From Epiperipatus broadwayi (Eukaryota; Onychophora; Udeonychophora; Euonychophora; Peripatidae), in NCBI GenBank assembly GCA_028023455.1, contig JAQFVV010000001.1, forward strand, positions 23,797,401 to 23,861,400: 64,000 bases of DNA. Reading direction: 5' to 3'. The position numbers and the translations under genes were made by a program. Below the pieces are notes generated by a model. It made no database searches. It had not been told where the DNA came from and saw only the letters and a program-made list of their open reading frames with translations. Below are positions 25,028 to 38,700 of this stretch, piece by piece; the first letter of the stretch is position 1, and every line of letters starts with the position of its first letter.

Positions 25028-26652
25028 CACCCTGGTCTCGTTTTATGCACATATTTAAATGTGATTTTGAAGTTATGCGATTCATGTTTCTTCTTAATAT
25101 CTTTTTATGCGGTTTTCTTTTATGCGATAAAGAAGTTCATATTTCACTATATTTATTAGTTATCAAGAAATATAAATTACTAATAACTTATTTTGACTTG
25201 AAATACTTTTTTTTTCCTTCAAAAATATAATGTTATATTAGCAGCTAATGTGAATGTGGCCTGAAGCTATTTAGAAACTTGGCTTCTAGGTAAATAATCT
25301 ACTTATACTTATAGTATAAAAATATGTAATAAATATTCAAAAATTTTAAACTTTTAAAACATATTTCATTAGATATAACATAAATAAATAAATATTCTTT
25401 TAGATTTTTAAAAAATACTCAATCAGAAATAACAAAAATTTTGTAAACTGAAAATAATCTTTCTAGAAATGATAACTTAATCTTTTTGTTTGGATTGTGA
25501 TTTAATTTTTTTAATATTTATAGAAACAAAATGTGAACATTTAAAATTTATTTCAGTAGTAAACAAAAATATCTGTCAAATTTATTAATTTTTGGTCAGT
25601 AATAATCATTTAATCATATATTTTACATTGATGTGTGAGACAAAATGCTGAAATCTGAGTTTGCTGCAGTGAACAACCTTTTAAATTCCAATAAGAGCTA
25701 AATAGTAGTTGTATGTCTGTGTTATGTATGTGTATGTTTATATTTTCTTTTATACACATATATACATGGAGAAACTTTTAGATAAAAAAAAGTTATAATA
25801 ACTTTTATTTTCTACTTAAAAATAATGTATCTTTAAAGTGTGTTTATATTTTCTTTTATACACATATGTACATGAAAAAACTTTTAGACAGAAAAAAATT
25901 ACAAGTAAAAATATTTAAGAACTTTTAATTTCTACTTAAAAAGAACATCATTAAAAGTTTTTAAAAATTTTTACTTGTAACTTTTTTCTGTCTAAAAGTT
26001 TCTCCATGTGTATATACGTGTATAAAATAAAATTTAATCATTAGTCATTATTAATACACTCGTAGAAGTGTTAATATATATATATATATAGCTGCACTAG
26101 TGGAAGTGCATTCTCTAACAGCTAGATATAGCAGTCTGGATATCGTGAGCTTCATAAACAATTAGTAAAATCATCATCTCAAAGTTTAATCACTGATTAC
26201 ATTGTCGATGGAAAACTATTAATGCAGCACAAGACTGATGGTGATGATAGTTGTACGTTCTCTTGTGAGGAATCTGATTTCTTACCAGTTCACAAATGAA
26301 ACACATATTGTCAAATAGTGGTAATGATTAAAATATGTATGAAAAAATGTAAAATAAATTACACATAAAAACATATTGTTTTGAATAAAATTAAATAGTT
26401 AATAAAAAAAGTTTGTCTTGTATCAATTTTTTTCAAATATTTGAAATTTTTTATTAGTCATACTTTATTTCCTTTTTTTTAATGCAGTTTTTAAAGTAAG
26501 TTTTACTTTGTTGTTTTGCTTTTATGCGATTTTTGAAAATTTTGGCACCAGTCCCCCATTTTTCAAGGTAAGTTAAGTCTATTTTTGTGTGATTTTTTTT
26601 TAATGCGGATTTTCTGCGGAACCTATCTACCATATAAAATGAGACCCAGGTG
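25028..26652. mobile_element. Pogo/Tigger-like DNA transposon copy
   Basis: Terminal inverted repeats: CACCCTGGTCTCGTTTTATG at the left end and the complement of CACCTGGGTCTCATTTTATA at the right end, flanked by TA at 25026-25027 and 26653-26654. Subterminal TTTTATGCGATTT-type motifs recur near both ends (~25074, 25104, 25120; ~26520, 26600). A short C-terminal coding trace reads GDDSCTFSCEESDFLPVHK (stop) at ~26240-26300 on the + strand. The same 3' part occurs in a second copy at 56.7-57.2 kb next to a Tigger-type helix-turn-helix. At 1.6 kb the copy is shorter than typical full pogo elements and lacks the DDE domain. Confidence 0.8.
25735..26036. repeat. Direct plus inverted ~100 bp repeats inside pogo copy
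   Basis: A stretch starting TGTTTATATTTTCTTTTATACACAT occurs at ~25735 and ~25840 as direct copies. Its complement ends the block (GTTTCTCCATGTGTATATACGTGTATAAAA, ~26000-26032). The second direct copy and the inverted copy form a hairpin of ~90 bp arms around 25950. Confidence 0.7.
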
Positions 26653-26654
26653 TA

Positions 26655-28548
26655 CACTATATGGTTAACAAATAAGCATATGATAAATTAAAATTTTAGT
26701 CATTAAAATTTAGAAGATGATTTTAAAATTAAATTAAGAATTAACTTTTTTATATTTTTATATATAAACAAACAATTAAACAACTTTTAATATGATAATC
26801 AATAATGTTAAAAAAATACAATACTGTACAAATAAATACACATTTTATTTATGACCCGAACCCAGTCCTTCCACATAGGTATTCCAAAGAAATGCAATAG
26901 CTCAAATGCTTATTCCATATGCTTCAAATAATTTAGTAATATCCACTATTAATCAAAATAAACTATATTGTCAAATTTCAGTGTACTTAAAATATTATTT
27001 TATTATTCTGTATTTAACAAAATACTTGGCATCATAGTAGCATTATATATATGCTTATGTGGGCTTCCATTTACAATGTATGCAATGTATAAATAAATTG
27101 GTTCAAATCCTAGGTCAAAATAATCCATCAGCATGCTGTTTCATACTTAAAATGTTTTGCTTATCCATGACAGTCATTTTTCTGCACAGAAATATTGAAA
27201 TGAATTTCAATGCTATAAATTTCCTTTCTTTTTCTTTTAACAAGTATCCAGAAAACCAGTCAGGTCTGTCAGAGAAATAAATTTTTTTTCCTCCCTTAAT
27301 TTGTAATTACCAAGCAAACACTCATAAAATAAAAATAAAATATACAAAAGGATTTATTTCAATGAGAGTCAAAATATTAGCGAGTGAATTTGAACCATTC
27401 TGTCTTATTTATAACTTCCTATAATTAATGTCATCTTCATCATTAAATCCAAGGTTATGATCATTTATTCTATTCATCCTGTGTTCCAAGACAAAATTTC
27501 TTTTATAAAAATAAAAATATATTTCATAATGATTACATATAAAAAATATTTACCTTAAAAAAACAATCATACTCTTTAACTTAACACAAATCAACACAAT
27601 TTAAACTACATTTTCACAATATTGCATTAAAAATATATATATATTATTCCAATTTAAACTCACAATATAAACACAAAAATATACACTTTTTAAATATTGA
27701 ATATTTGTGTATAATGTTTATGATATACTACTTCTGATTGCAGTAAATAAAAATATAAAGAAAAAAGTAATTTTATTAAAATTATAAATTTTATTATTTA
27801 TTTGTGTATTTCAAATGAACAGGATTAAATTATTAATTCATGTTATATTTTTTGTTGTCACAGCAACTATTTCAATGTTTTCAGATTAATGCATTACCTA
27901 TTAAAACTAATTAGAAAATAACAACTACAACAACAAAAAAATTGTGTTTGATCTTACACCAAATACTGAAATTACATCCAATTTTGGGAGGTATAATATA
28001 TATGCAAAATTTATATCTTTCTACATTTTATTTTTTATTTCTTTACAATTTTTTTTTGGATAGCATTTAACTGAAGTAGCTAATATCCCCATAATATATG
28101 CAGTGGCTCCACTTTATAAACTGAAAATTGGAATAGCAGAAATTTAGTTTAAGAATATTGACATGATTGTGCCATCTACTTGCAATTGGTTATTCAACCC
28201 TTCAATAGATAGCTCTGAAATAGAGTAAATAAAATGAATTATTGTTCTTAATACTTTTATTTATCACACACAAAATATTTAATATAATAGAAATTTTAAA
28301 ATTTGTTTTTAGTAATGGCAACTTTTATTATTTTTATATATTATATAAAAAATATTGTATATTTTTAGTCACATAGAAAATAAAATGCCTAATAACAAAT
28401 TTTATCTAATGCACAAATATTTAAAATTAAATAAATAGTAACAAAGCTTTTTTAAAAAATAAAAATTGCTTCAAGATTCATTGAAATTACTGTTTAATAG
28501 AAATGTTTTTTTCCTAATCAGGAGAATCATTCTACTTTTTTTTTTTAG
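26655..28548. other. AT-rich intronic stretch
   Basis: The rest of RPB2 intron A-B, ending in a T-rich tract (28535-28546) and the acceptor AG before 28549. No gene is seen. Confidence 0.55.
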
Positions 28549-28643
28549 ATCTGTATTTTATCGTTCTTATAAAGATGCAGAATCTAAAAGAATTGGCGAT
28601 CAAGATGAACAATTTGAAAAACCTTCAAGAGAAACATGTCAAG
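28549..28643 (+). CDS. POLR2B: RNA polymerase II subunit RPB2, internal exon B
   Basis: Encodes (R)[20 protein letters not shown] followed by [11 protein letters not shown](G). In Pol II this segment follows the YNQEDS active-site stretch and leads towards the hybrid-binding region. The exon starts with the A that completes the Arg codon split from exon A and ends with the G that starts the Gly codon completed in exon C. The acceptor is TTTTTTTTTTAG and the donor GTATTA. The phase match on both sides, 15-26 kb from its neighbours, is strong evidence that the exons belong together. The wording ([17 protein letters not shown]) is arthropod-like. Confidence 0.95.
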
Positions 28644-30980
28644 GTATTATTTTTAATTTTGTCATATATGTATGTGTTTAAGCATATAAAATGTTATAAT
28701 TGTTAAGTCTTGCATTTTCAATATATGGCTGCAAACATTGAGCAAAAAACCATGCTAATGTCTTCTATAATGCTTTTTAATCAATCAGATTTTTTTTAGT
28801 CAGACCATGCCCTACATAGTTCTTCAAATGTTGCATGCAGTTGTTTTGTATTTATTAATGTGCATCACATTATATAATTTCTGTAAGCACATATTCATAC
28901 TGATCACTTTTCTATAGGTATGTAAATGATTGACAATAGTCTTTTATTATTTTAGAAATTATTATATTTCATTTAATCTTAAATATAGGCCTTAAATTTA
29001 ATAATCTTCAAATATATACATATATAATTTTTATTCAGGTGCATAATAATCCTTATCTTTTTTATTTATTCACTTTTTTCTATTCATATGTTATAATATG
29101 GTTTATAATTAATAGTTCAACCTTAAATTTTAAATATACACTTGAAAGAGTTGTGGAATATAGTCTGATTAATCAAAATGCATCATATGAATTGATATGT
29201 TTGAACTCAGTGTCTCTATTTATGTGTTTGAAATGTAAAAGTCAGCTTTTGATAATAAATAAAATTGTGTGAGTAGAAAGAGGTGAAAAATTAAAAGATG
29301 ATGTGATTTTTTTTTCTTACCACATATAAAATGTTATAGAAATATTTAAACAATAAATGTAAAATTTATATATAAGATTAAATTAAACTTAATATTTTCT
29401 AATATATATTTATAATGGTATGGAGAATTGGGGTGAATCTGGGATGATGGCACTCATCATTATCAATCCCAGTTAATACAAAATTAAATATCAAATAAAT
29501 ATGAGGAATGAACATGAGAGATCATTAAAACTATGTTAACTGTAAGTTCATCAGCATTACATAAAATCAATAATTATTCACTATCATGAATGAATAACCA
29601 TAAAAATAAATCAACAGTCAATCTTGTGACTGGATTTGAAATGGGGTAGTACTATACAGACTAACTATTTAGCCCTTGCCAGCTTGGGGCAGATTATTTA
29701 AACAATAATTTGGATGCACAAACTTGGGTGCTAATCCATATGAATATATAAAAAAATTATGCTGGAATACTAAAGCATACTGATCCTCATGAATGCTCTG
29801 ATCACTTCATACTATTAATGTACTGTCCAACTAGTTATGAACTTAATTTCTAAATAAATAATTAAAATGAAATGTAATGCATTGACCTTAAAGGATCTCC
29901 CCTTTGCATCAACCAAGATCATTATCAACTAGATGTCCATAAACATTAAATATAAATCCCATTTGTATAACAGATCATTAAGCATAAATCCAGCTTAATG
30001 AACAAAAGCTCTATTACTGTTACTAGGATTAAAAGATATAATACAAACATATAATATTCTAAAATATTTTAGGATTAAATAAATTCACTGGAATAACTTT
30101 AACAATGAAATATCAATTTATTAATAACAATTAAAATGAAATTAAGGTCTGCTGAATATGGCTGTACATATAAACTAAGTCCTCTGATTTTGATTAATAC
30201 AGTTAGCTACTACATTGTGATTTACAAATATCTTAGTAGGTTTACATAAAACACCCATATATATATATATATCAGTAAACAGATATGCCTTCATAATATA
30301 AATTGAATATATTTGAATTAATGAAATTCATTTTTATAATATATAATTAATGACTGATTTAACATATATGTGTGTGCACATGGAAATGTGTATATGCATT
30401 GGCATTTATAAAAAAATAAACCTAATAAACCATATTATATTTCCTCAATACATAATTCGATGTCAAAAAACAAAATACACACATATATATGAGCACTCAG
30501 ATATGCTGTATAATAATTTAAAAATTAACATGTTTGAATTGGCATAGACGTATAAAAAAATTCAATTCATTTTTAATAATACATAAATGCACATATATAA
30601 AAAAATAGAATGAATAAAAGTTATTAATTCATTCATTATTTAATGGTAAAAAGTTTTTCTTTTTACTTTTTAAAAAATATATATTAATTCTTTGACAATA
30701 CTTTCTAAAAGTTTTCTTTTTCTTTTTAATAGGTTACTCCTAATTAATTATGAGCATCTTTAAAAATACTACAGCAAGTTTTTTTTGTTTCCTAATTTAG
30801 AAAGATTTTTAGAGTTTACTTTTTTTTTTCAAAATAAATTATCTATGAATCACTTTTTTGTTTTTTTAGACTTGTAATTCAAGCAAAAATTACTTGTTTT
30901 ACTTTTAAACTAGATTCCAACTATCATTTTCAATAAATTATTTAAAATATCATTTTCATATATATAACACTCTCTAGTCA
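28644..30980. other. RPB2 intron B-C, 5' part
   Basis: Start of a 15,697 bp intron (28644-44340). Around 30250-30600 two diverged copies of a ~200 bp AT-rich block share motifs such as CAGATATGC and AAATTCATTTTTA. No coding content. Confidence 0.5.
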
Positions 30981-30982
30981 CC

Positions 30983-30986
30983 AGCT

Positions 30987-31025
<39 letters not shown>

Positions 31026-31069
31026 CTATTGCATCATATATATATATATATATATATATATGATGCAAT
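30983..31069. repeat. Two adjacent AT-microsatellite palindromes
   Basis: The first is AGCTGTA, a TA run and TACAGCT (30983-31027). The second follows at once: ATTGCATCA, a TA run and TGATGCAAT (31028-31069). Each can form a hairpin or cruciform. Confidence 0.8.
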
Positions 31070-32747
31070 ACTTTTATCTGTGCATCTCTGCATATAAATA
31101 AAACAGTATGTGTATAAACTACTTCCACATGCTGATAGATTCTCTGGATAAGCTGGTCCTTCTAAAACCATAGACTGGCTTATTGTCATCTTCAAGGAAG
31201 ATATAATCCAGGTAATTGTTTATATTTAATCAGTTTTATTTAATCTAGAATTTGATAGACTTCAGGCATACTGGCTAGTACATAATATATCCAGGCTAAT
31301 GAACCACAGATAAGCTGTCTCTTGTTTCTATGTGAATTCAAACTATTGTGAACTAGTAGTGGCTGAATGCACTGTCTCTTGCCTTCAGTTATAACTTCAC
31401 AGTTATAATGCTGTCACAATCTGTAAAAACTTTTAAAAACTCTAAAAACACCTAATATTTTTTCCAATCTTTTTCTAGTCAGGGTGGAATTAAAAAAATA
31501 CAGTAATTAAAAAGTTTTCTTTATCTTAACTAAAATTAATTAATGACTCTGTTTCAATTCACATTAATCCTTTCAAAAACAATCCTGAATGATGTCTATC
31601 AAAATATGTTATACAAGCTTTAATTAAAAAAAGAATCTAATCTAATCAAAATAGATAGTGGAATTTTATAATTACCAGTATATCTATTGTAACATAAAAA
31701 CATGTTTGTTTTAATTTCAAAATCAGAATTAATAAAATATTAATTAGACCTTTTTAAATGTTTAATTTATAAAAAAAAATTTTAAATTCTAAATTATTTA
31801 ATCCTTAACATAGAAAATATCTACAAAAAAATTGTCTGTATTTATTTCTAGTTTTCTTTTTAATTTTTTATGACACTACTATGTTGTTGTATACCATAAG
31901 AATATATAACTATCTCATATTCATCCTTATGGAGAAAGGGAAAAGAGAAATGAAATACCCATGTAACAATATTTTCCATAATGTACATGTATAATTGACA
32001 CAAAGTTCATACCTCAAACTATATACTCATCAATTTTTTAGAGATTTGACATGCATCTGACAGGTAAATGAATGAATAGTGACCTGCAATTCTGAGATAA
32101 AGAATTCAGCCACTGGATTATAAGTACACAATGCACTATGAACATTAAGAGGGCTATCTTAATTTAGACACTATAAGCTACCATAACCTTTGATACAAAA
32201 ATAAAACTGCAAAAATCTTTGCAAAACCTTTCTCTGTTGAGTCTCAGGGGCTGGAAAATATAAATCTATGGTTTGTTCCTTTTCTTAGAGACTTATAGGC
32301 TGAAATATAGAACTATGCCATGCTTCTTTTCTTCATTCTAAGACTATGTTAACAGCACAATGATGCAATAGAAAGTCAGAGTGGGTTGGAGCAATGCCTG
32401 AGATAGAACATACCTCAGAGTTGCATAAAAAATTTGCATTATCAAGCCAATGACAAAATCCTCCATTCATCATCAAAACTGAAAGTATAGCTAAACAAAT
32501 TCCAACAGTCAAAAACCCAATTCAATATATAAGAAGAATTAATAATTAAAATAAGTGGTGCTAAAAGATTAAATTAAACTTATTAATTTCAAAAAATATA
32601 AGAATGATGAATGGCTGTATTTTTTTTAAAAAATGTATTCATAAAGTACATTTTTGTAAAGTGTAAGTGTATAAAACGTAAGTTTTATTATATATGACTT
32701 AAATATTGCTTAACTAAATTGGATTGATTAACAAAAAGAAATATAAG
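31070..32747. other. Intronic stretch without recognised content
   Basis: Slightly less AT-rich between 31130 and 31400 and between 31900 and 32500, but no coding, RNA or element signature was identified. Confidence 0.45.
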
Positions 32748-32808
32748 TAGTTGTCATAAAATGCATTTGACCTTAATAGTTGTCATAAAATGCATTTGAC
32801 CTTAATAG
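32748..32808. repeat. 29 bp tandem duplication
   Basis: Two perfect adjacent copies of a 29 bp unit beginning TAGTTGTCATAAAATGCATT. Confidence 0.9.
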
Positions 32809-33029
32809 AACCTGGTAAATAATCTAATTTGGAAGTTAACAATAATAAAAAATTACATTTATATTTCAATTAACTTATGCAATGTTTTAAAAAAATGTCA
32901 AAAAAGGGATGGTTAATATAAATTTTTACAAATCATTGGTGAAATTAATTAATTTATATATTGAATTTTAAATGCTTGTTAATTAAATAATTTCAAATGA
33001 TATTGATAACATTTACAAAATTGTAAATA

Positions 33030-35110
33030 TTACAATATATTGTAATGGGCAATATTAGCAAAATCACCATTAGGGTGACTTAAACCACTACAACTCATTC
33101 CAACCTACATACTATATTTCTTTTTAGGCTTGGTGATCAGGGAGAGATAGAGACTCTTAAAACTAGATTAATTATATGACTCCCCTATGGCAAACAAGAT
33201 ACCTAATGCAATGTATATATACGATACAACACTTTATTAGTATTAAAATTACAAACAAATAAACAAAAGAAATGACTACTGCTTAATTTGGTTGCTAGAC
33301 TTATAAGATAATGGAAATTACATGAATTAATGAGTACCTATGTCAAAGTTTTATGGTATAACATATTTATAAACAAGGGACCTCGGATGATGAACACATT
33401 TGATCTTTGGGGCAGATATCCCTCAAGCAGGTACATAATAATAAATAAAGCAAGTTAAGTTTAATTAACTTTAGAAAAATATGGTTAAATAGATAAATGC
33501 ATAACTCTCATGATCATGACCAATAAAAGGTGAAATATCAAACTTTAATATACACAGGGGATAAGGAAGGAGGTACCGAGTTGTCTCCGCGACGTCATAT
33601 CCAAGTCTTATAGAAATGAATGGATAACTAGTAGGAAGAAATAAGCGTCTTCCTATAATAATTATTTACCAACAGGCAGGAACGATCCACTGCCCAATTG
33701 GTGATACAAAAACGAAGATCCACTGGGTCTGAAATAGAAAGGAATATTCCCGCATTTGCGTGGATCGTATTCAAAAAGGGAACCCAGTTATTCCGAAGCA
33801 GGAATATACGCCTGCTGAAGAAACGCAATAAAAATAATCATGAAATTAGTCAACCCAATAATACTAAATATACATAAAATAACAAATATTTGGACTTAAA
33901 TTTAATCTATAAAACGTAAATGGTGGTGCCATAAGTTTATCATATGCTATATGTATTCTATAGGCTAAATCAAGGCCTACGCAGTTATGATATATAATAA
34001 ATTTTATAAAGAAATTAATCCCTGCTTAATTAGAGATCTGCCTCTTAGGTCTTACAGATATACAGAATTTTTGATACGATAGCCTACGATGATAATATAT
34101 TACATTGTGCTAAAAGTATTAAAGAATAGTATGCATATATATTTGTTAAAATAAAAACGAAGTTTTAACTTTTAACTTCCAACATTACATTTATTTTAAA
34201 AACTGTTCGCAATATACATATATACTTGTCCCTTCTAAAAGTAAATAAAGTTTTAACTTTTATTTTGTTAAACTAAATTTTATTTTTAAAAAATGTTTAT
34301 GAACCATTCGTAATTGCGTTAATGGCTCAGATTATATATTTGAAGTAACAGATTTGAATAGACAAATTTAAATAACAAACAAAAAAAAAAAACACAAATT
34401 AGAATCAGAGGGAGGGTTTTTTAAATATCTTAGTTTATTTAATTATTGAACGTTCTTTAGATAATGTCAAATATTTTAATTATTGAAAATTTCCCCCCTA
34501 CATTTACCTCTGTCTGATTCTTAAATAATAAATCGGGCAAAATTTAAAAAAAATAGAGTATATATATATGTGCAATAGTCGATCTTCCTTACTATATACG
34601 ATTAGCGTGTGTTATAACACAATAAGAAAATATTTAAATAAAGCAATATAATATCTAAATAATACTATAATAAATATACTTTACAGAATGATTAATATAT
34701 AATTGTTTAAAACAAAGGAAGAGAATATCAGAGAGGCTTTTATCATTTAAAATTTATAATTACATTAAATTTTTACCATACCTTTGAAGGATGTTTGCAC
34801 ACAGTAGAATTGGCTGGTCATACCGTGATATTATACATTGTGGCTTCGAGTTGACGGCAACGGCATAGCATGTCAACAACATGATTGTTAAATGTAGGCA
34901 AGGACTTTATCGGGAACTCCATACTTAGCTGCACCGGAGCTGGGCAGAGAAATTGCGGTGATCTACTCACTCGTATCGTGATGTAGCTTAAAACTTTATA
35001 ATAACTCTTCCAGAAGTGTACCGTAACTAAACTCTACAAGAAGTGTCTTCTTTCTGAAGTTTACAGTAATACCAATTCTTTCTTCTTTTTGCCGTATATA
35101 TATCTCAAAA
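33030..35110. other. CpG-richer non-coding segment, possible minus-strand LTR-element relic
   Basis: Compared with its flanks this segment has more CpG and GC, especially 33540-33840 and 34790-34990. Read on the minus strand, an AATAAA-like signal (complement of TTTATT at ~33233) is followed ~200 bp later by an end in CATTACA, which would suit an LTR 3' end. A 66-codon minus-strand frame (33628-33828) matches no family I recognise. The identity is open. Confidence 0.3.
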
Positions 35111-36203
35111 ACAAAAGCTATTCTGATCTTTCCAAATTAATTAATTAATTAAACTTTAGTAAATTCTTTATTATCTAATAGAATCTTAATGCAATTTAAT
35201 TTTAAAATTGTACTAATTGCATTCGATTTTATCTGATTCTACATGTTTGACACTTTTTCCTTAAATAATTATAAAATTAGAATTTAATTTACACATTAAT
35301 TTTTTTTTAATATTTTCAACTTAATAGCAAAATATATACATGAAGCATATATATATACGATGTATATATATGATCACTTCAATATGTTCATGTTGTATCA
35401 TTGTTGCTTATTAATTTGTTAATATAAAATATTATTAGTTCTATTTTGTAAATTATATGTTTGTTAAATATATTCATCAATTTTAAGTCGTTTGACTGCT
35501 TTAAAAATTTTGTAGTGATTTGAGTGTTTGTGTGTGTGTATATATAATTACAGTTTTCAGATGACATTAGAAAATATATCATTAACCATTACTTTTTGCT
35601 TATGATTTATTTCAAGCACTGAAATTTTTCATAGTAAATTATTCAATATATGTAAATTTTGACTATGATTAACGATGAATATATTAATTTTTGCAAAATC
35701 AGTTGGAAAATCTTAAAGTTGTACTCTGCTAAATTCATAGGAACTTTGGCTCTGTTATATGTGCGATTACGTATAATTAAATATAAAAGGAAAGGTCAGT
35801 AAATAGGTTGCAAATAAAATAAAAGTGTGAAGGTAAGTAGCAACACAGTTCAAGCTTAGCTTTTATTAAAATGGGCTATGAAATGAAAAGCCATCCTATA
35901 TTATACCACAGTCTAAACAATTAATTATATTAGTGACTAGTTGTAATAATTGTAATGGTGATTATATCCAAATATTATACTTTTGAAGAAAGCAATATGC
36001 TAAAGTATACAATTTTTGAAGACAATGGTATTTTGTGAAATATTCACAAAACAATAATTCTCATAATGCCAAAGTCGAGAAAAAGAAGTTTAATAGACTT
36101 CTATATTTTCCATTTTGAAAGACAATTGTATCTATGTTATAATATTCTACAGAAAATTGTAAGCTAGCTGTTTCACTCAAGTTTGCAAAAAAAAAAAAAA
36201 TAA

Positions 36204-36248
<45 letters not shown>

Positions 36249-37415
36249 CAGAATATAAAATCATGTTCATTTATCTTTTTTATGTTAATAATATTTAATT
36301 TCTATAATAACAATAATTCTAAGGCAATATATAGTTTACTTATACTGAAAGTTTCTTATTTAGTAATAAATTTTTAAAATACAAAAACAAGCAAAATACT
36401 AAAGTTGTACAATACAAATGAGCTTTGTACCTTTATATATATATAAGCATCTTTATTATATCGATTCATTTTACAAGCATCACATTTCGACATACATATA
36501 TTAATGATTGCATTCTTTTAATATATATGCAAATCTCTTTTTTTTTAAATTTCATATTTATTTCAAGAAAAGTGTAAAGAAAGTAAAATGTAACATTATT
36601 TTTTCTAATAAAGCTTTTTAACTTTATTAGTCTTTCAATATTTCTAGAATGCAGATTTTTTATTTCTTTTATTTAAATTTCTATTATTTTAAATATCATT
36701 GTTTTTTTCACTAATCTGAAAATAAAGTATTTTAATTTTCCAACTGTTTTGCATTATTAATATCTAACTGTAAGTGACATTTTTTTCTTTTCTTCTCTGC
36801 AAGTAAATTACAAATAATTGGTATTGATTGAATATTGAATTATTTAAATAAGACTTTAATTCTAACACACTATCAAATATTAGTCATCCCTAGGGTTCCC
36901 AAACTTTTTATTTTAGGGCATATCCTACAATTTAGCATTCAATCTTCTTGACTTTAAAAACTAAAAATTTTAATCTTTCATTTTAAGTGAAAAAATAACT
37001 GCATAAAAAATTACAATTGATGAATATTTTGTTTACAAATTTTTATTTTTCCTTTTATCCTACTTGCTCCCTCCCCCTTTCATTACTGTAATTTTGTAAA
37101 ATATTCATATTTTCATATGGTAATAGATTTTATTGCACAAAGTAACAAGATTTTATAATTATTTAATTCATCTACAAATTAAAAATCCTTTCCCTTTTTC
37201 TTTTCAAAAACTTGATTTTTTAATAGCAATACTGAACACACACACACATATATATATAATACAAAACTCCAACATTTCAACTGTTTTTTTATCTTCATAC
37301 AGTTATTTTCAAGGATATCTCTTTCCCACTGCTATTTTTTATTACTCTTTCTTTTACATTATTTAATTTACTAAGAAATATTAAATGTAGATAATTCATA
37401 TTTATGTCCTAACAG
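35111..37415. other. AT-rich intronic stretch
   Basis: No gene is seen. It contains an ATA microsatellite (~36203-36246) preceded by poly-A, and a CA/TA run at ~37240. Confidence 0.5.
36188..36247. repeat. Poly-A followed by ATA microsatellite
   Basis: A14, then TAAAATA and about thirteen ATA units. It resembles a retroposon tail, but no body is recognisable beside it. Confidence 0.8.
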
Positions 37416-38700
37416 TTGGGATTTTTTAAAGATATTCAGAATATTTCTGCATGGACTAAACATTTTAAAATTGTCATAGAAGATTTTAATGTCAGAATTG
37501 TAAAATGTTTCAAAGATATTAGTGCAGTGAATAAATTTATATTTATAAATAACATAAGACATAGATTTATGAAAATTGCAGAGAAAGAAAAAAATGTATA
37601 TTGTGAATTGTTTGTTTGAAAAAAAAAATTCCAAGAAACAATAACAAAATTTGACTATGGAAAATTTAGTTTTGGAGATTTTAATGTGCTTATTGATTCA
37701 AGTGGAAAGTAATCAGCAATTAGTGAGATGTAAAATATGAGTTACTACAAAATTGGAGAGACAAACTCTAACATTAAGAAATATACTAATAAATTTAAGT
37801 TAGAACATATAAATCTTTTTAGACTTGAACAAGATCATTAAGAAGCTAAAGAAAGCTTTTTAAAAATATTTATACAGATAAAAGGTCAAAAACTGCAATT
37901 CAGCAGTAAATTTGTAAGAAAAGACAATATATACTGAAAAAAATAGAAATATTTAACATCAATTATTTAGAAGAAGTGAATATATATTATTCTTTAAAAT
38001 GGTATGGAAAAGTGAAAGCATAGAAGAGAATAAAAGTCTGAGAATATAAAATATTATCTTAGTATTGGGAAGAAAGTTATTTTAGTAATAAAAAGTAAAT
38101 ACAACAATTTTTAAAGTTTATCAAAAATTACACAATGATAAAGTATAGCAAAACAAAATAATTATCACTATAACACAACATCAATTGGAATTCCATATAT
38201 GATATTCACAATGAAAAAATGAGACAAACAATAAAAATTAACAAATAAAAAAGATCCCAGAAAATTATAGTTATAGATATTTTTAAAGTAACAAATGAAA
38301 AATAGAGAAATTGTTGGTAAGGTTTGCACAAAATATTTAAATCATAGAAATATGCTAGATGTTTTTGACTGAAAATATGCTACTTTTAATAAAATTAGAA
38401 TACAAAGTACATTAGGAACTATAAGTATGCCAGACTTTTATCATTTATATATAAAAAAATTTATTAAGATCATTGTAAATGATTTACAAAGAACTTTGAA
38501 TTATAGCCAACCAAAAAAAAAAACACACCCAAGATGATTTTAAAAACACTATAACAATTGATGAAATACAAATATTAGAAAAAGTTATAAAGAAAACCAA
38601 TGAGTAAAAGTTGTTTCTAGATTATTTTTTTTAATAAAAATAAAATAAAATAAAATAAAATCAAGTTAAAAAAAAAGACTGTTGTAATTTATGAATTCAG
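37416..38700 (+). mobile_element. Decayed LINE fragments (endonuclease and RT traces)
   Basis: Traces on the + strand include FKIVIEDFNVRIVK (~37461-37503) and FGDFNVLIDS (~37671-37700). Both correspond to the GDFNA-VG motif of LINE endonucleases, so two related copies or a duplication are involved. Further on are KINLFRLEQ-like and YCMI-like scraps, and a NEYKLFLDYF-like piece near 38600 where the RT D-Y-KAFD motif would fall. It is heavily mutated and ends near a TAAAA run at ~38632-38660. Confidence 0.5.

Noticed and set aside
33628-33828. 66-codon minus-strand frame in the CpG-richer segment
   Set aside because: No recognised domain, and no intron or promoter evidence. Kept only as part of the segment description.
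36061-36270. 69-codon minus-strand frame with poly-Tyr
   Set aside because: Produced by the ATA microsatellite.
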